Assembly: GCA_013178095.1 (NCBI GenBank)
Contig: JABLXK010000003.1
Location: 124,001 to 188,000, forward strand
DNA from: Anaerolineae bacterium
Lineage (GTDB): Bacteria; Chloroflexota; Anaerolineae; Anaerolineales; Anaerolineaceae
DNA length: 64,000 nucleotides
Direction: 5' to 3'
A model generated the notes under the pieces. It made no database searches, was not told where the DNA came from, and saw only the letters and a program-made list of their open reading frames with translations. Position numbers and translations under genes: made by a program. This document shows positions 18,101-26,117 of this stretch, piece after piece; position 1 is the first letter of the stretch; each line of letters opens with the position of its first letter.

Positions 18101-20518
18101 GATACCAGCGCGCCGGACGCGCCGCAGGCGCTTTACCCGCTGGACACGGCGGCGGTGATCGGCACCCCCACCTTTAGATGGTCGCGGCCGGCAAGCGCCA
18201 AGTATTACCAATTGCGCTACGCCGACGCCGACGCGCCGGAGACGATCCTCTATACCTCGGGCGAGATCACCAGCTATTACCTGAAACCGCCGTCCATGGA
18301 CGTGATGAACACCTACGTCTGGTCGGCGCGGGCTGGCGACCCGGCTGGCAATTGGAGCGACTGGAGCACGCCGGTCAGTGTGACCATCCTGCCGCCCACA
18401 CCGGGGCGCCCGGCGCTGAGCGCGCCGGCCAGCGCGAGCGTGATCAACCCCGATCTGACGACCCTGGAATTGATGTGGAGTTCGGCGGCTTACGCTTACC
18501 GCTACCACGTCCAGGTATCAACCAGGACCAGTTTCACGGCGCCTTACCTGCAAAAGGAGGAGACAGCCTGGGAGGGCTTGAGCTATATCCCCGCGGATTT
18601 GCCGGAAGGCACGTATTACTGGCGCGTGCGCGCGATAAACGAGAACGGTACCCCCGGCTCGTGGAGCGGCGTGCGCTATTTCCGCGTGGATCAGACCGCA
18701 CCGAACGCGCCGGTTCTGTATTCCCCCAAGAGCAACACGCAGGTCACCGGCACACCCACCTTCCAGTGGCTGCGCGCAGGCGACGCGCTCACCTTTGAGT
18801 TCGCTTACAACACCAGCGATGACCCGGAGACGGCGCTTTACAACTCCGGCGTGATCAGCCGGACGGCGGTCAAGCCGCCGGCCATGGACACCGGCACGCT
18901 GTATTACTGGTTCGTACGCGCCTACGACAAGGCCGGCAACCAGAGCGAGTGGAGCGCAGCCAATACGGTCACCATCCTGGCGCCCAAACCCGCCAGCCCC
19001 GTCCCGAACCAGCCGGCTAATGCCAGCATCCTGGCCGACACCACGCCTGAGCTGAGCTGGAACGCGGTGGATTATGGAGAATTTTACGACGTTCAACTTT
19101 CCACCAGCTCGGGTTTCAGCCCGCTCTCGCGCGAGGCAACCGATTTGGAGGTACTGACGTACACCCCAGAGGCATTGCCGGAGGCGCGCTACTACTGGCG
19201 CGTGCGCGCGAAGAACGAGAACGGCACGGCCGGGGCATGGAGCAGCACGCGCTACTTCACAGTGGATACCACTGCACCTGCAGCGCCGGCGCTGCGCGCC
19301 CCGACGGACGGGGTGAGCATCACCGGCTGGCCGACGTTGAGCTGGTATGCCGCCAGCGGCGCGCGCTATTACCAGGTGGCTTACGGCACGGAGAACGACC
19401 CGGACGCGGCAGAGTTCACTTCTGACTGGATCACAGCCACCTACCTGAAAGTGACCGGCATGGATCTCAACACACCCTATTACTGGTTTGCGCGCTCGAA
19501 AGACTACGCCGGAAATATCAGCGAGAATTGGAGCGCGGCGCGCCAGGTAACCGTGAAACCTTCCAAGCCGCTGCGCGTGACCCTGGCCGTGCCGGCCAGC
19601 GGCACCGCCACGGACGACGCCACGGTGGAATTGAGCTGGGGCGCGGTGTCTTTCGGGAACACCTACGAGGTGCAGGTGGACGATTCGTACTACTTCAGCT
19701 CGGTCAATTACAGTTACACTTCCGCAGAGGAGGCAACGTCTCTCACCACCGGGGAACTGGCGCCGGGCAAGTGGTATTGGCGCGCGCGGGCCTGCAATGT
19801 GGACGATATCTGCGGTTCGTGGAGTTATTCCCGCAGCCTGATTATTTACGGAAAATTTGACACGGAGTTCGGAACCGACGGCGACAGCCAGGGCTGGACA
19901 GACGCATCCGGTGCCGCTTGGGCGGCGGCTTCGGGTGTGCTTTCCACGGACGGGCTGACCGGTGGACATTCCTCCAGCGCCGCGTATGACGACATGATTT
20001 TCACGGACTTCACTTATGAAGCGGTGATGAAAATGGACGCGCCCGCCAGCGGCGAAGCCAACAGCTACGGGCTGGTGCTGCGCGGGACGCCGACTTACGA
20101 CGCCTGGAACGATTGGACCAGGGGCGTGTATTTTACCATCCGGCAGGTCAACGACGGGACAGCGCAGTATGCCTGCGCCCTGGCGTACCGCATTGTGTCG
20201 GGCTCCTGGAGCTATCTGGGCGGGTCGTGCGGCGAGGCGCTCTACGGCGACTGGAACAGCCTGAAGGTGTATGCCAGGGGCACCGCCTGGAAGTTCTACG
20301 TCAACGACTATCTGATTCTGAGCACATCCGTCAGCAGCATCACCAGCGGGCGGCTGGGCGTGATCAGTTGGGGGCAGAGCGCGGCGGGTACGGAGGTGGA
20401 TGCGGCCAGCGCGGGCGCGCCGGTCGTGCCGACCGCCTTGACTTTGTCATTGAGCGCGCAGACCGCGCCGGCGGTGGATGTGGATCCCAGGCTGGTGTTC
20501 GAGGAAATGAGGAAGTAA
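15107..20518 (+). CDS. Giant secreted subtilase (S8) with I9 propeptide, alternating Ig/Fn3-like modules and a C-terminal lectin-like domain
   Basis: An 1803-residue extracellular serine protease. Order: signal peptide (1-27), a T/P/E-rich linker to about 140, an I9 inhibitor propeptide (about 145-220, EYIVVYKK to IAYIEPDQ), and the S8 catalytic domain about 235-500 with Asp in YILDSG (about 270), His in HGTTVASVVGG (about 304) and Ser in GTSLAAPMVAGAAALY (about 454). Then come 11 beta-sandwich modules of two alternating kinds: six carrying a WYWRV/YYWRVR motif and five carrying YYWFxRAxDxAGNWS, with a two-module period of about 580-600 bases. The end (about 1585-1770) resembles a LamG/jelly-roll domain with SYGLVLRG and WKFYVNDYLI. 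Likely degrades external protein. The catalytic segment 15930-16475 has AT-richer codons than its surroundings. Confidence 0.9.
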   Translation: MKDKRSAVQPVLSLFILFAMLGAALAESSPALAQDGAPESSPTPTLTVTPTPTPGDENAAAQGEGGLGDTPAQAPEASATAEQPGETPTSVPAETSPTEIPTADGEAAFTDTPEGVAAEALMQTPTATQGAEIVPLVMPEDTGNIVPGEYIVVYKKNKGDSKTLKAGRDKVREKGGEIKASYSAAIKGFSARLTAEALHELRQDPDIAYIEPDQYIYATEDEIVPVSTQDLSSFGNGLWGLDRIDQLTNDLDGYYHYPSSAGAGVHVYILDSGILTLHTQFGGRATNDYDAVGDGRSESEYYYHGTTVASVVGGIDYGVAKGAILHSIRVLKDKTGTYSDVIEGLNWVINHHVSPAVVNMSLGGDTVYSSLNNAVANTVAAGITVVVSAGNGAADACTWSPASAPSALTVGGTTSGDSRDTSYSNYGSCLDLFAPGTSILSADNIGISATRTESGTSLAAPMVAGAAALYLSDNPSATPSEVSAAILDQATADTLDNVGEGSPNLLLAVFTSDVPQVTLASPADAAEINQTTVTLAWNAGYIGNTYELQVDDSASFDSLFYNTSTESLSAEVESLTAGTWYWRVQATNAYGASGDWSATRSFTVDLTAPEAPTLSSPADNTYYVGTPAFAWGAVDTAAYYQFEYGRFESDPETYVHRSAELTNRSYTPPTMTREVQYYWFARARDAAGNWSAWSSPFRIMSVPAGPAAPALSSPSNGANLNDKTPEFTWVSNTNPEVTYHIQISTNSGFSSILQEADDLPTAAYTAASLDDGKYYWRVRGKSKYGIYGGWSSIRYFTIDTERPEAPELISPVSGARTVGEPAFAWSAVSGATAYQLALSLTDNLKGTNSEEYIYISDELSVTSHTPSIKNKNATYYWNVRARDAAGNWSLWSDSNFLTIVADTPAQASLVDPVSGKLTNDNTPTLSWKLLANSEYYHLQVAANSAFSAPLLNEDSLTGTSYTVEAADDLDDGTYYWRVRGRNNSSDYGAWSSARYFKVDTSAPDAPQALYPLDTAAVIGTPTFRWSRPASAKYYQLRYADADAPETILYTSGEITSYYLKPPSMDVMNTYVWSARAGDPAGNWSDWSTPVSVTILPPTPGRPALSAPASASVINPDLTTLELMWSSAAYAYRYHVQVSTRTSFTAPYLQKEETAWEGLSYIPADLPEGTYYWRVRAINENGTPGSWSGVRYFRVDQTAPNAPVLYSPKSNTQVTGTPTFQWLRAGDALTFEFAYNTSDDPETALYNSGVISRTAVKPPAMDTGTLYYWFVRAYDKAGNQSEWSAANTVTILAPKPASPVPNQPANASILADTTPELSWNAVDYGEFYDVQLSTSSGFSPLSREATDLEVLTYTPEALPEARYYWRVRAKNENGTAGAWSSTRYFTVDTTAPAAPALRAPTDGVSITGWPTLSWYAASGARYYQVAYGTENDPDAAEFTSDWITATYLKVTGMDLNTPYYWFARSKDYAGNISENWSAARQVTVKPSKPLRVTLAVPASGTATDDATVELSWGAVSFGNTYEVQVDDSYYFSSVNYSYTSAEEATSLTTGELAPGKWYWRARACNVDDICGSWSYSRSLIIYGKFDTEFGTDGDSQGWTDASGAAWAAASGVLSTDGLTGGHSSSAAYDDMIFTDFTYEAVMKMDAPASGEANSYGLVLRGTPTYDAWNDWTRGVYFTIRQVNDGTAQYACALAYRIVSGSWSYLGGSCGEALYGDWNSLKVYARGTAWKFYVNDYLILSTSVSSITSGRLGVISWGQSAAGTEVDAASAGAPVVPTALTLSLSAQTAPAVDVDPRLVFEEMRK

Positions 20519-21157
20519 TATTCTCGCGAGGAGCGAAAGCCCCACAGTTCGCGATGCCAAGAAGATTGTTTTCGCGAGGAACGAAGCGACGTGGCGATCT
20601 CATGGCTAAACAGAAAATATCTGTCAATCTTACGCTATTGCGACCTCTGGGCATGAGATTGCTTCGTCGTGCTTTGCACTCCTCGCAAAGTCAATAAGAT
20701 TGTTTTCGCGAGCGGCGTAGCCGCGTGGCGATCTCATGTCTAAACAGAAAATATCTGTCAATCTTACGCTATTGCGACCCCCGGACATGAGATTGCTTCG
20801 GCCTGCTGCCGCAGGCCTCGCAAAGTCAATAAGATTGTGGCGAAGTCGCGTGGCGATCTCATGGCAAAATTACAAATATTGTTCGTCTAGCGAATTAACG
20901 ACCCTCAGGCGTGAGATCGCTTCACCCCGCTGACGCGGGGTTCGCGAAGACAATTTGACGCTTAGGGCGACGACACCCCGAATGTTTTCGCGAGGAACGT
21001 AAGTGACGAAGCGATCTCACGGCAAAATTACAGATATTGTTCGTCTTGCGTTTTAACGACCCCCGGGCATGAGATCGCTTCACCCCGCTGACGCGGGGTT
21101 CGCGAAGACAAAAAGGTGTATTCGCGAGGAGCGAAAGCGACGAAGCGATCTCATGGC
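20519..21157. repeat. Array of long palindromic repeats, left block
   Basis: After a partial unit (20520-20541), units of about 110-125 bases follow at 20571-20690, 20703-20825, 20837-20950 and 20985-21109, then a left arm only at 21120-21157. Each unit has a left arm TTCGCGAG...GCGATCTCATGGC and a right arm (A/G)TGAGAT(C/T)GCTTC...TCGCGAA or CTCGCAAAG that are complementary, around a 45-base centre. Two centre types occur: one starting TAAACAGAAAATATCTG (first two units), the other AAAATTACA(A/G)ATATTG (next two). The array starts directly after the subtilase stop codon. Confidence 0.85.
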
Positions 21158-21232
21158 AGGAAGTGCAAAAATTTGTTTGTCCAACGCCATAGCGATCTCA
21201 TGGCATAAATCGGTCATCGTTATAATTTAAGT
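21158..21232. repeat. Truncated repeat arm and leader before the GIY-YIG gene
   Basis: AGCGATCTCATGGC at 21191-21204 is a second, shortened left arm without a matching right arm. It is followed within 30 bases by the GIY-YIG start codon. Confidence 0.6.
21221..21226 (+). promoter_or_regulatory. -10 box TATAAT placing the GIY-YIG transcript start at its ATG
   Basis: The perfect -10 hexamer ends 6 bases before the ATG at 21233 and there is no Shine-Dalgarno sequence, so transcription would begin at or next to the start codon (leaderless mRNA). The -35 position is not recognisable. Confidence 0.55.
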
Positions 21233-21523
21233 ATGAACACCAACGAGTATTGCGTATACATCATGACAAATCAAAATAATACGACTTTATATACAGGGGT
21301 AACCAGTAACTTGAAAAGAAGGGTGGATGAACATAAACGCAATGCAGTGGCCGGATTTACCAGCAAATATCGATTACATATACTTGTATATTTTGAAGTC
21401 ACGAATGATATCAATGGGGCCAGGTTGAGGGAGAGCCAAATCAAGGGGGGATCAAGACAGAAGAAACTGGATTTGATCAATGCGATGAATCCTGAATGGC
21501 GCGATTTGTCAGAGGATTTCTAA
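21233..21523 (+). CDS. Small GIY-YIG endonuclease-domain protein (YhbQ/UPF0213-like)
   Basis: A 96-residue single-domain nuclease. Tyrosines of the GIY-YIG signature appear in CVYIMTNQ and LYTGVTSNL, followed by the conserved Arg in KRRVDEHK, and the metal-binding Glu in ARLRESQIKG; the end reads NPEWRDL as in the family. Family members cut DNA, and biological roles of the stand-alone short forms are poorly known. It is the only gene inside a 1.6-kb palindromic repeat array, flanked by repeat units of the same orientation on both sides. Its AT-richer codons (AAT, ATA, AAA) differ from the GC-rich neighbours, which suggests it moved in with the repeats. No DNA-binding extension is visible. Confidence 0.88.
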   Translation: MNTNEYCVYIMTNQNNTTLYTGVTSNLKRRVDEHKRNAVAGFTSKYRLHILVYFEVTNDINGARLRESQIKGGSRQKKLDLINAMNPEWRDLSEDF

Positions 21524-21540
21524 GTTAAGCATAATGTTGT

Positions 21541-22113
21541 ATTCGCGAGGAACGTAAGTGACGAAGCGATCTCATGGCCAAATGTAAAGATAGCTTCAGT
21601 GCGACCTTCGTGCGTGAGATTGCTTCGGCCTGCTGCCGCAGGCCTCGCAAAGTCAATAAGATTGTGGCGCAGTCGCGTGGCGATCTCATGGCAAAATTAC
21701 AGATATTGTTTGTCTAGCGAATTAACGATCCCCGGGCATGAGATCGCTTCACCCCGCTGACGCGGGGTTCGCGAAGACAATTTAGCGCTTAGAGCGAAGA
21801 TACCCCGAAAGTATTCGCGAGGAACGTAAGTGACGAAGCGATCTCATGGCAAAATTACAGATATTGTTCGTCTAGCGAATTAACGACCCTCAGGCGTGAG
21901 ATCGCTTCACCCCGCTGACGCGGGGTTCGCGAAGACAATTTAGCGCTTAGAGCAAAGACACCCCGAATGTATTCGCGAGGAACGTATGTGACGAAGCGAT
22001 CTCATGGCAAAATTACAAATATTGTTCGTCTAGCGAATTAACGACCCTCGGGCATGAGATTGCTTCGCTTCGCTCGCAAAGACAAAAAGATTGTTTTCGC
22101 GAGCGGCGCAGCC
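21541..22113. repeat. Array of long palindromic repeats, right block
   Basis: Units at 21541-21652, 21664-21778, 21812-21936 and 21971-22081, then a partial left arm from 22090 that ends against the stop codon of the gpsA-like gene. Linkers CAATTTAGCGCTTAGAGC at 21778-21811 and 21937-21970 (and a variant at 20951-20984) extend the period to about 150-160 bases. Right arms carry nested hairpins of two sequence types, ACCCCGCTGACGCGGGGT and GGCCTGCTGCCGCAGGCC. Confidence 0.85.
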
Positions 22114-23169
22114 CTACGCCGCGAATAACTTCTCGAAGTCGAGTTTCAACGGCTTACCCAGCACCACCACCTCGATCAGCGCGTGCATAAACGGCATGTC
22201 CTGCGGGCGCAGCAAGCCACGCGCTTCGAGTTGCGGCAGGGCTTTGCCCATCTGCTCGATCACCAGCGCCGATTCGAGCGTCTCGCCCTTCAACAGCTCT
22301 TTCGCCTCGGCGTAGCTGCGGCCTTCGCCCAGCAGGCGCCCCAGCGTCACCGAGCGCCCGCCCTGGCAGGTGACGAACAGGTCGCCGGCGCCGGGAAGCC
22401 CGAAGGCGAAATCGGGATGCGCGTCCATCATGCTTAAAATCTTATGGATCTCGGTCGTGCCGCGCGCGAACAAGGCTGCGGCGGTGTTGTGCATGTATGC
22501 CCCGGCATCGTCCACCCCGCCGGCGCGGCTCAACAGCCCGGCGGCCAGCCCGACCCCCAGCGCGTACGCGTTCTTGAGCGCCACGGCCAGCTCCAGCGCG
22601 GTGATCTCGGCGGTGGGCTGCACGTGATAGTAATCGGTGCGGAAAATGCCCGCCAGCCATTGGGCCAATTCCAGGTCGCGCGAGCCGAAATAAACGCAGC
22701 TCTGGCGCCGGCCGGCCAGTTCGCCGGCGATGCACGGCCCGCCGATGGCGGCCAGCCGCACCTGCCCGCGCACTTCGGCGGGAAGTTCGGAACGCAGCAC
22801 TTCCGGCAGGATGACCAATTCGCCGTCTGCGCCGGCTTCCAGGCCTTTGGTTACGCCGATGATCTTCGCGACGGGTTTGACGTAAGGCGCCAGGGTGCGG
22901 CCGATCCAGCGCACGCCGAGCGAGTTAACCCCGCTGACGATGAAATCGACGCCTTCCAGCGCCTGCCCGATTTCTTCCAGGTAATAGGGCGTGACGTTAC
23001 GGGGCAACTCGCGTTTCAGACGCGGGTGGAAGTACTTCTCCTTACAACTTGCAATGATTTCTTTATCCAAATGCGTACCGACCAGGCGCACCTGGTGCCC
23101 GTTATCGCTCAACGGCCAGGCAACCGCCGTACCCATCACCCCCGCGCCGACAATAGCTGCTGTTGCCAT
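22114..23169 (-). CDS. gpsA: NAD(P)-dependent glycerol-3-phosphate dehydrogenase family protein
   Basis: A 351-residue dehydrogenase that would reduce dihydroxyacetone phosphate to sn-glycerol-3-phosphate for phospholipids. The N-terminal Rossmann loop GAGVMG is at 8-13; the catalytic lysine is probably Lys199 in ALKNAYALGVG; GAGDL occurs in the C-terminal helical domain. It departs from typical GpsA: GTHLDKEI replaces the usual R/Q-rich cofactor loop and the TKGLE segment is followed by AGADGELVILPEV rather than the common pattern, so a divergent G3P dehydrogenase or a related polyol-phosphate dehydrogenase is possible. Its stop codon abuts the repeat array. CorA follows upstream on the same strand after 25 bases. 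Confidence 0.8.
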   Translation of the reverse strand: MATAAIVGAGVMGTAVAWPLSDNGHQVRLVGTHLDKEIIASCKEKYFHPRLKRELPRNVTPYYLEEIGQALEGVDFIVSGVNSLGVRWIGRTLAPYVKPVAKIIGVTKGLEAGADGELVILPEVLRSELPAEVRGQVRLAAIGGPCIAGELAGRRQSCVYFGSRDLELAQWLAGIFRTDYYHVQPTAEITALELAVALKNAYALGVGLAAGLLSRAGGVDDAGAYMHNTAAALFARGTTEIHKILSMMDAHPDFAFGLPGAGDLFVTCQGGRSVTLGRLLGEGRSYAEAKELLKGETLESALVIEQMGKALPQLEARGLLRPQDMPFMHALIEVVVLGKPLKLDFEKLFAA

Positions 23170-23194
23170 AATGAATCTCCTTTGAAATAGAAAG

Positions 23195-24175
23195 CTACAT
23201 CCAGTCGCGCCGGCGCATCCACAGGTACATGCCCAAGGGCAAGCCCAGCATGATCGCCATGACGACGTAAAAGGCGGGCGTGCCGGTCCATGCGCGCAGG
23301 TTGCCGACCGGTTCGAAGAAATTCATGCCGAAAAACCCGGTCAGGAAAGACAGCGGCATGAACAGGGTGGTGATGATGGTGAGGGTTTTCATGATGTCAT
23401 TCAGGCGGTTGTTGACCACCGAAAGGTAGGTATCCAGCGCGCCACTCACCAGGTCGCGCAGATTCTCGGTGATGTCCTGCACGCGCACCATGTGGTCGTA
23501 CACATCGCGGTAGTACATGCGCTCTTTCTGGCCGACCACCTCGAAATCGCCGCGCGAAAGCTTGTTGAGCACTTCACGCTGGGGTGAAACAATGCGGCGC
23601 ATGTTCAACAGCGAACGCTTGATGCCGAAGATGTCCTGCAGCATGTCCGAACTGGGCTTTTCCATGACCTGGTCTTCGATATCCTCCACCTTTTCGTCCA
23701 GCTTGTCGATCAGCAGCATGTATTCGTTGGCCAGTTCGTCCATGATCTGGTAGAGCAGGTAATTTACGCCGCGCTGCAACAGGCGCGCGTCGCGCTGGCA
23801 GTTCTTCTGCACGATTTCGATGGCGCTGATGGGTTCGGGGTGGTAGGTGACCAGATAAGACTTGCCCATGAAGATGTCCAGCTCCAGCGATTTGTTGATG
23901 TCGTCCAGCGGCTGGCCGGCGGGCACGCCTTCGAGCGCCAAATAGAGATATTCACCCCAGTCGTCGATCTTGGGGATGTGGGTTTCCACCAGCGCGTCGT
24001 CGATGGCCAGCGGGTGGAAGTGGAAACACTCTTCCATGATCTTGCGAGTGCTTGCCGGGTCGTCGTCGTTCAGGTCCAGCCAGAGCAACTGGCTGCCGGG
24101 GGCGAGCGCCTTTTGCACCGCCTGCGGGTCCGACGTTTTCGGAACCGTCAATCCTTTTTCAGTAAAGATCCGCAT
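23195..24175 (-). CDS. corA: CorA-family magnesium/cobalt transporter
   Basis: A 326-residue divalent-cation channel. The cytoplasmic funnel fills residues 1-260 with a long acidic helix (LDEKVEDIEDQVME); two membrane helices lie at the C-terminus, and the universal GMN selectivity motif is at 283-285 (FFGMNFF), with the basic tail MRRRDWM. It is on the same strand as the G3P dehydrogenase and the GNAT gene, separated by short gaps. Mg2+ uptake is the expected role; Co2+ or Ni2+ transport cannot be excluded. Confidence 0.95.
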   Translation of the reverse strand: MRIFTEKGLTVPKTSDPQAVQKALAPGSQLLWLDLNDDDPASTRKIMEECFHFHPLAIDDALVETHIPKIDDWGEYLYLALEGVPAGQPLDDINKSLELDIFMGKSYLVTYHPEPISAIEIVQKNCQRDARLLQRGVNYLLYQIMDELANEYMLLIDKLDEKVEDIEDQVMEKPSSDMLQDIFGIKRSLLNMRRIVSPQREVLNKLSRGDFEVVGQKERMYYRDVYDHMVRVQDITENLRDLVSGALDTYLSVVNNRLNDIMKTLTIITTLFMPLSFLTGFFGMNFFEPVGNLRAWTGTPAFYVVMAIMLGLPLGMYLWMRRRDWM

Positions 24176-24202
24176 CGCCGCGCCTCCTGTCTTCCGAAAT
24201 GG

Positions 24203-24706
24203 CTATAAGTCTTTGATAAAATCCGCCAACAGCTCATCGTACTGCCCGCTGGTGTACATCTGGCTGCGGTGCATGGTGAGGAAGTTCTCCGGGTGATCGA
24301 GGTCACCGAAACCCAGCTTGCGGTAGAGCCCGTGCGCCAGGTCGGTGCCCAGCAGCCAGCGCCGGATGACGCGCATCTCGGGATGCTCCAGGATGGCGTT
24401 CATCAGCAGCCGCGAAAGCCCCTTGCCGCGGTGCTCGTCGATGACAAACACGTCCGTCACCCAGGCAAAGGTGGTGTAATCGGTGATCACGCGCCCAAAG
24501 CCGACCTGTTGCCCGTCGTTTTGGTAAACGCCGAAACAAAAGGAATTCTGCACCAGCCGCTCCACCAATTCGAGCGGGATGCCGTTCGCCCAGTAGGATT
24601 CATTGGCCAGCCAGTTGTGGATGAAAGCAATATCGAGCCTGGCGGGGTCGCTGCTGACGAAATAATCACCGGCCTTTTTTTCCTGGATGATGTTCAATGA
24701 ACGCAT
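24203..24706 (-). CDS. GNAT-family N-acetyltransferase
   Basis: A 167-residue acetyltransferase with the motif A segment VTDVFVIDEHRGKGLSRLLM and a RRWLLGTDLAHGLYRKLGF motif B, very close to the YghO/phosphinothricin-type small GNAT enzymes of unknown substrate. The ATG at 24706 has GAGGAAAAT before it; the frame is open 19 codons further up but with no start signal. Upstream neighbour of corA on the same strand. Substrate unknown. Confidence 0.82.
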   Translation of the reverse strand: MRSLNIIQEKKAGDYFVSSDPARLDIAFIHNWLANESYWANGIPLELVERLVQNSFCFGVYQNDGQQVGFGRVITDYTTFAWVTDVFVIDEHRGKGLSRLLMNAILEHPEMRVIRRWLLGTDLAHGLYRKLGFGDLDHPENFLTMHRSQMYTSGQYDELLADFIKDL

Positions 24707-24836
24707 ATTTTCCTCGCTAGTAATATTATTCCAGCAGCGGCGCCCGCCGCTGCCTGCCTGCAAATGTTTCCGTAATTATATATACATCTATCGTTACCAT
24801 CTACGCCATCTACATCATCTACACCGGCGCCGGAAG

Positions 24837-25967
24837 CTACCCATCCCAGGTGCAGGCCGGCAGATTGTAATCCGCAGCCGCGCCCGATTGCGGGCCGCCG
24901 GAGGGCGTGATGCGCAGTGGGCCATGGACGTAAGGGATTTCAACTGCCAGTGAGGTGACCCCATTGGCGGGCTGCAGGGCGGGCTGGGCTGGCAGCAGCT
25001 CCGCCAGACGGTTCAGGACGCAAGCCAGGTAATCCGGATTGGTCAGCGCCAACGCGCCGGCGGCGGCCAGTTGTTCGGCCATGCGGCGGGGCGCGCCGTT
25101 TTGCGCGCCGGCAGCCAGCTCATTCAGCATTTCCGTGGAAATGGTCAACGTCAGCGACTGCGCGCCGCGCGCCCATTGCAGGCTTTCTTCGCCATCAGCC
25201 GGGACGTCAGCAGACTGCGCCAGCAGCGCGGCCCAGCGCGGCGAATGGATCCAGCCCATGCTGTTCTGCACGGTGTAGACAAATCCGTCAAAATAGAGCT
25301 GGCGGTTTTCCAGCGGGAGGGGCAGGGGATCGGGCTTGATTTCCCAATTATTCTGCTGGACGACCTCGATTTGATCGCCGCCAACGCGGTTGACGATCAT
25401 GGCGTGCGCGCCGTCGGCTGAAATGAGGATATCGCCCGGCGCGGGCGGCGCGGCACTGCCGTTGGGGAAATAATCAAGATCGGTGTATTCTTTGTAAAGC
25501 AGGTATTGGGTGTTTGTAGGGGAAAGAAGCCTGGTTTCCACTTTATAAGCCAGTTGATCCGCGATTTGAATCACGCCGATCATCTCGTAAGGATTCCAAA
25601 ACGCCCCCGGCCATTTGTAAGGGTAGCCCAGGCGCGCATCATACAGCCACAGGATGAATTCGAGGCATTGAAAGCAGCCGGCAGCCGTGCATTGATACTG
25701 GAAAGGCAGGTAACCGCTGCTGTTAAAAGGGCCTTGCAGCGGGTAGATCACTGCCACGCCCTGTCCGGCCAGGATATCTTCCCCCTTGAGCACGATCTGT
25801 GTTTCCAGCGCGTTAGCGGCATATCCGCGCGCGGCCAGCTCAGGGTTTTCATCCTCCGCCCCTACGCTCCCGGCCGACAGGTTCAAAGCAACCGCGAGCA
25901 AGACAAAAATCGGCATGGCGCGATTGAAAAAAGCCGTTAAAATTCGTTTGCCTTGAGAGAAGTCCAT
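24837..25967 (-). CDS. Secreted CHAP-like cysteine peptidase/amidase-family protein
   Basis: A protein of 376 residues from the ATG at 25967, with an N-terminal signal peptide (RAMPIFVLLAVALNLSAGSVGA). Residues about 90-215 resemble a CHAP/NlpC-P60-type domain: CFQCLEFILWLYD (Cys98 or Cys101 as nucleophile), APGDILISADGAHAMIVNRV (His188) and IEVVQQNN (Asn/Gln near 205 as third residue). The C-terminal third is not recognised. CHAP domains cut peptidoglycan cross-bridges or amide bonds; here the protein would act outside the cell. The frame stays open to 26393, but that part is antisense to the chelatase gene and has no signal peptide, so it is discarded. Confidence 0.65.
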   Translation of the reverse strand: MDFSQGKRILTAFFNRAMPIFVLLAVALNLSAGSVGAEDENPELAARGYAANALETQIVLKGEDILAGQGVAVIYPLQGPFNSSGYLPFQYQCTAAGCFQCLEFILWLYDARLGYPYKWPGAFWNPYEMIGVIQIADQLAYKVETRLLSPTNTQYLLYKEYTDLDYFPNGSAAPPAPGDILISADGAHAMIVNRVGGDQIEVVQQNNWEIKPDPLPLPLENRQLYFDGFVYTVQNSMGWIHSPRWAALLAQSADVPADGEESLQWARGAQSLTLTISTEMLNELAAGAQNGAPRRMAEQLAAAGALALTNPDYLACVLNRLAELLPAQPALQPANGVTSLAVEIPYVHGPLRITPSGGPQSGAAADYNLPACTWDG

Positions 25968-26117
25968 CGATACCGCAAGCGCTCCTGAATGCGCTGAGAG
26001 TATTATAAAGGCAGCGCACCGGCGCAAACAGGCGCGTTCATTTTTCCATTTTTGATTGCCCGAAACGCTGGTGGTAAACTTACAAAGCATTTCATTTGTA
26101 TAAAGGAAACTGACTGA

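Noticed and set aside
16424..19969. Several long minus-strand open frames inside the subtilase
   Set aside because: They mirror the repeat modules, are arginine-rich, and have no signal or domain; shadows of the repetitive gene.
20519..22113. CRISPR-like array
   Set aside because: Units are about 115 bases with long inverted arms and the centres between arms are themselves conserved; there are no unique spacers and no cas genes.
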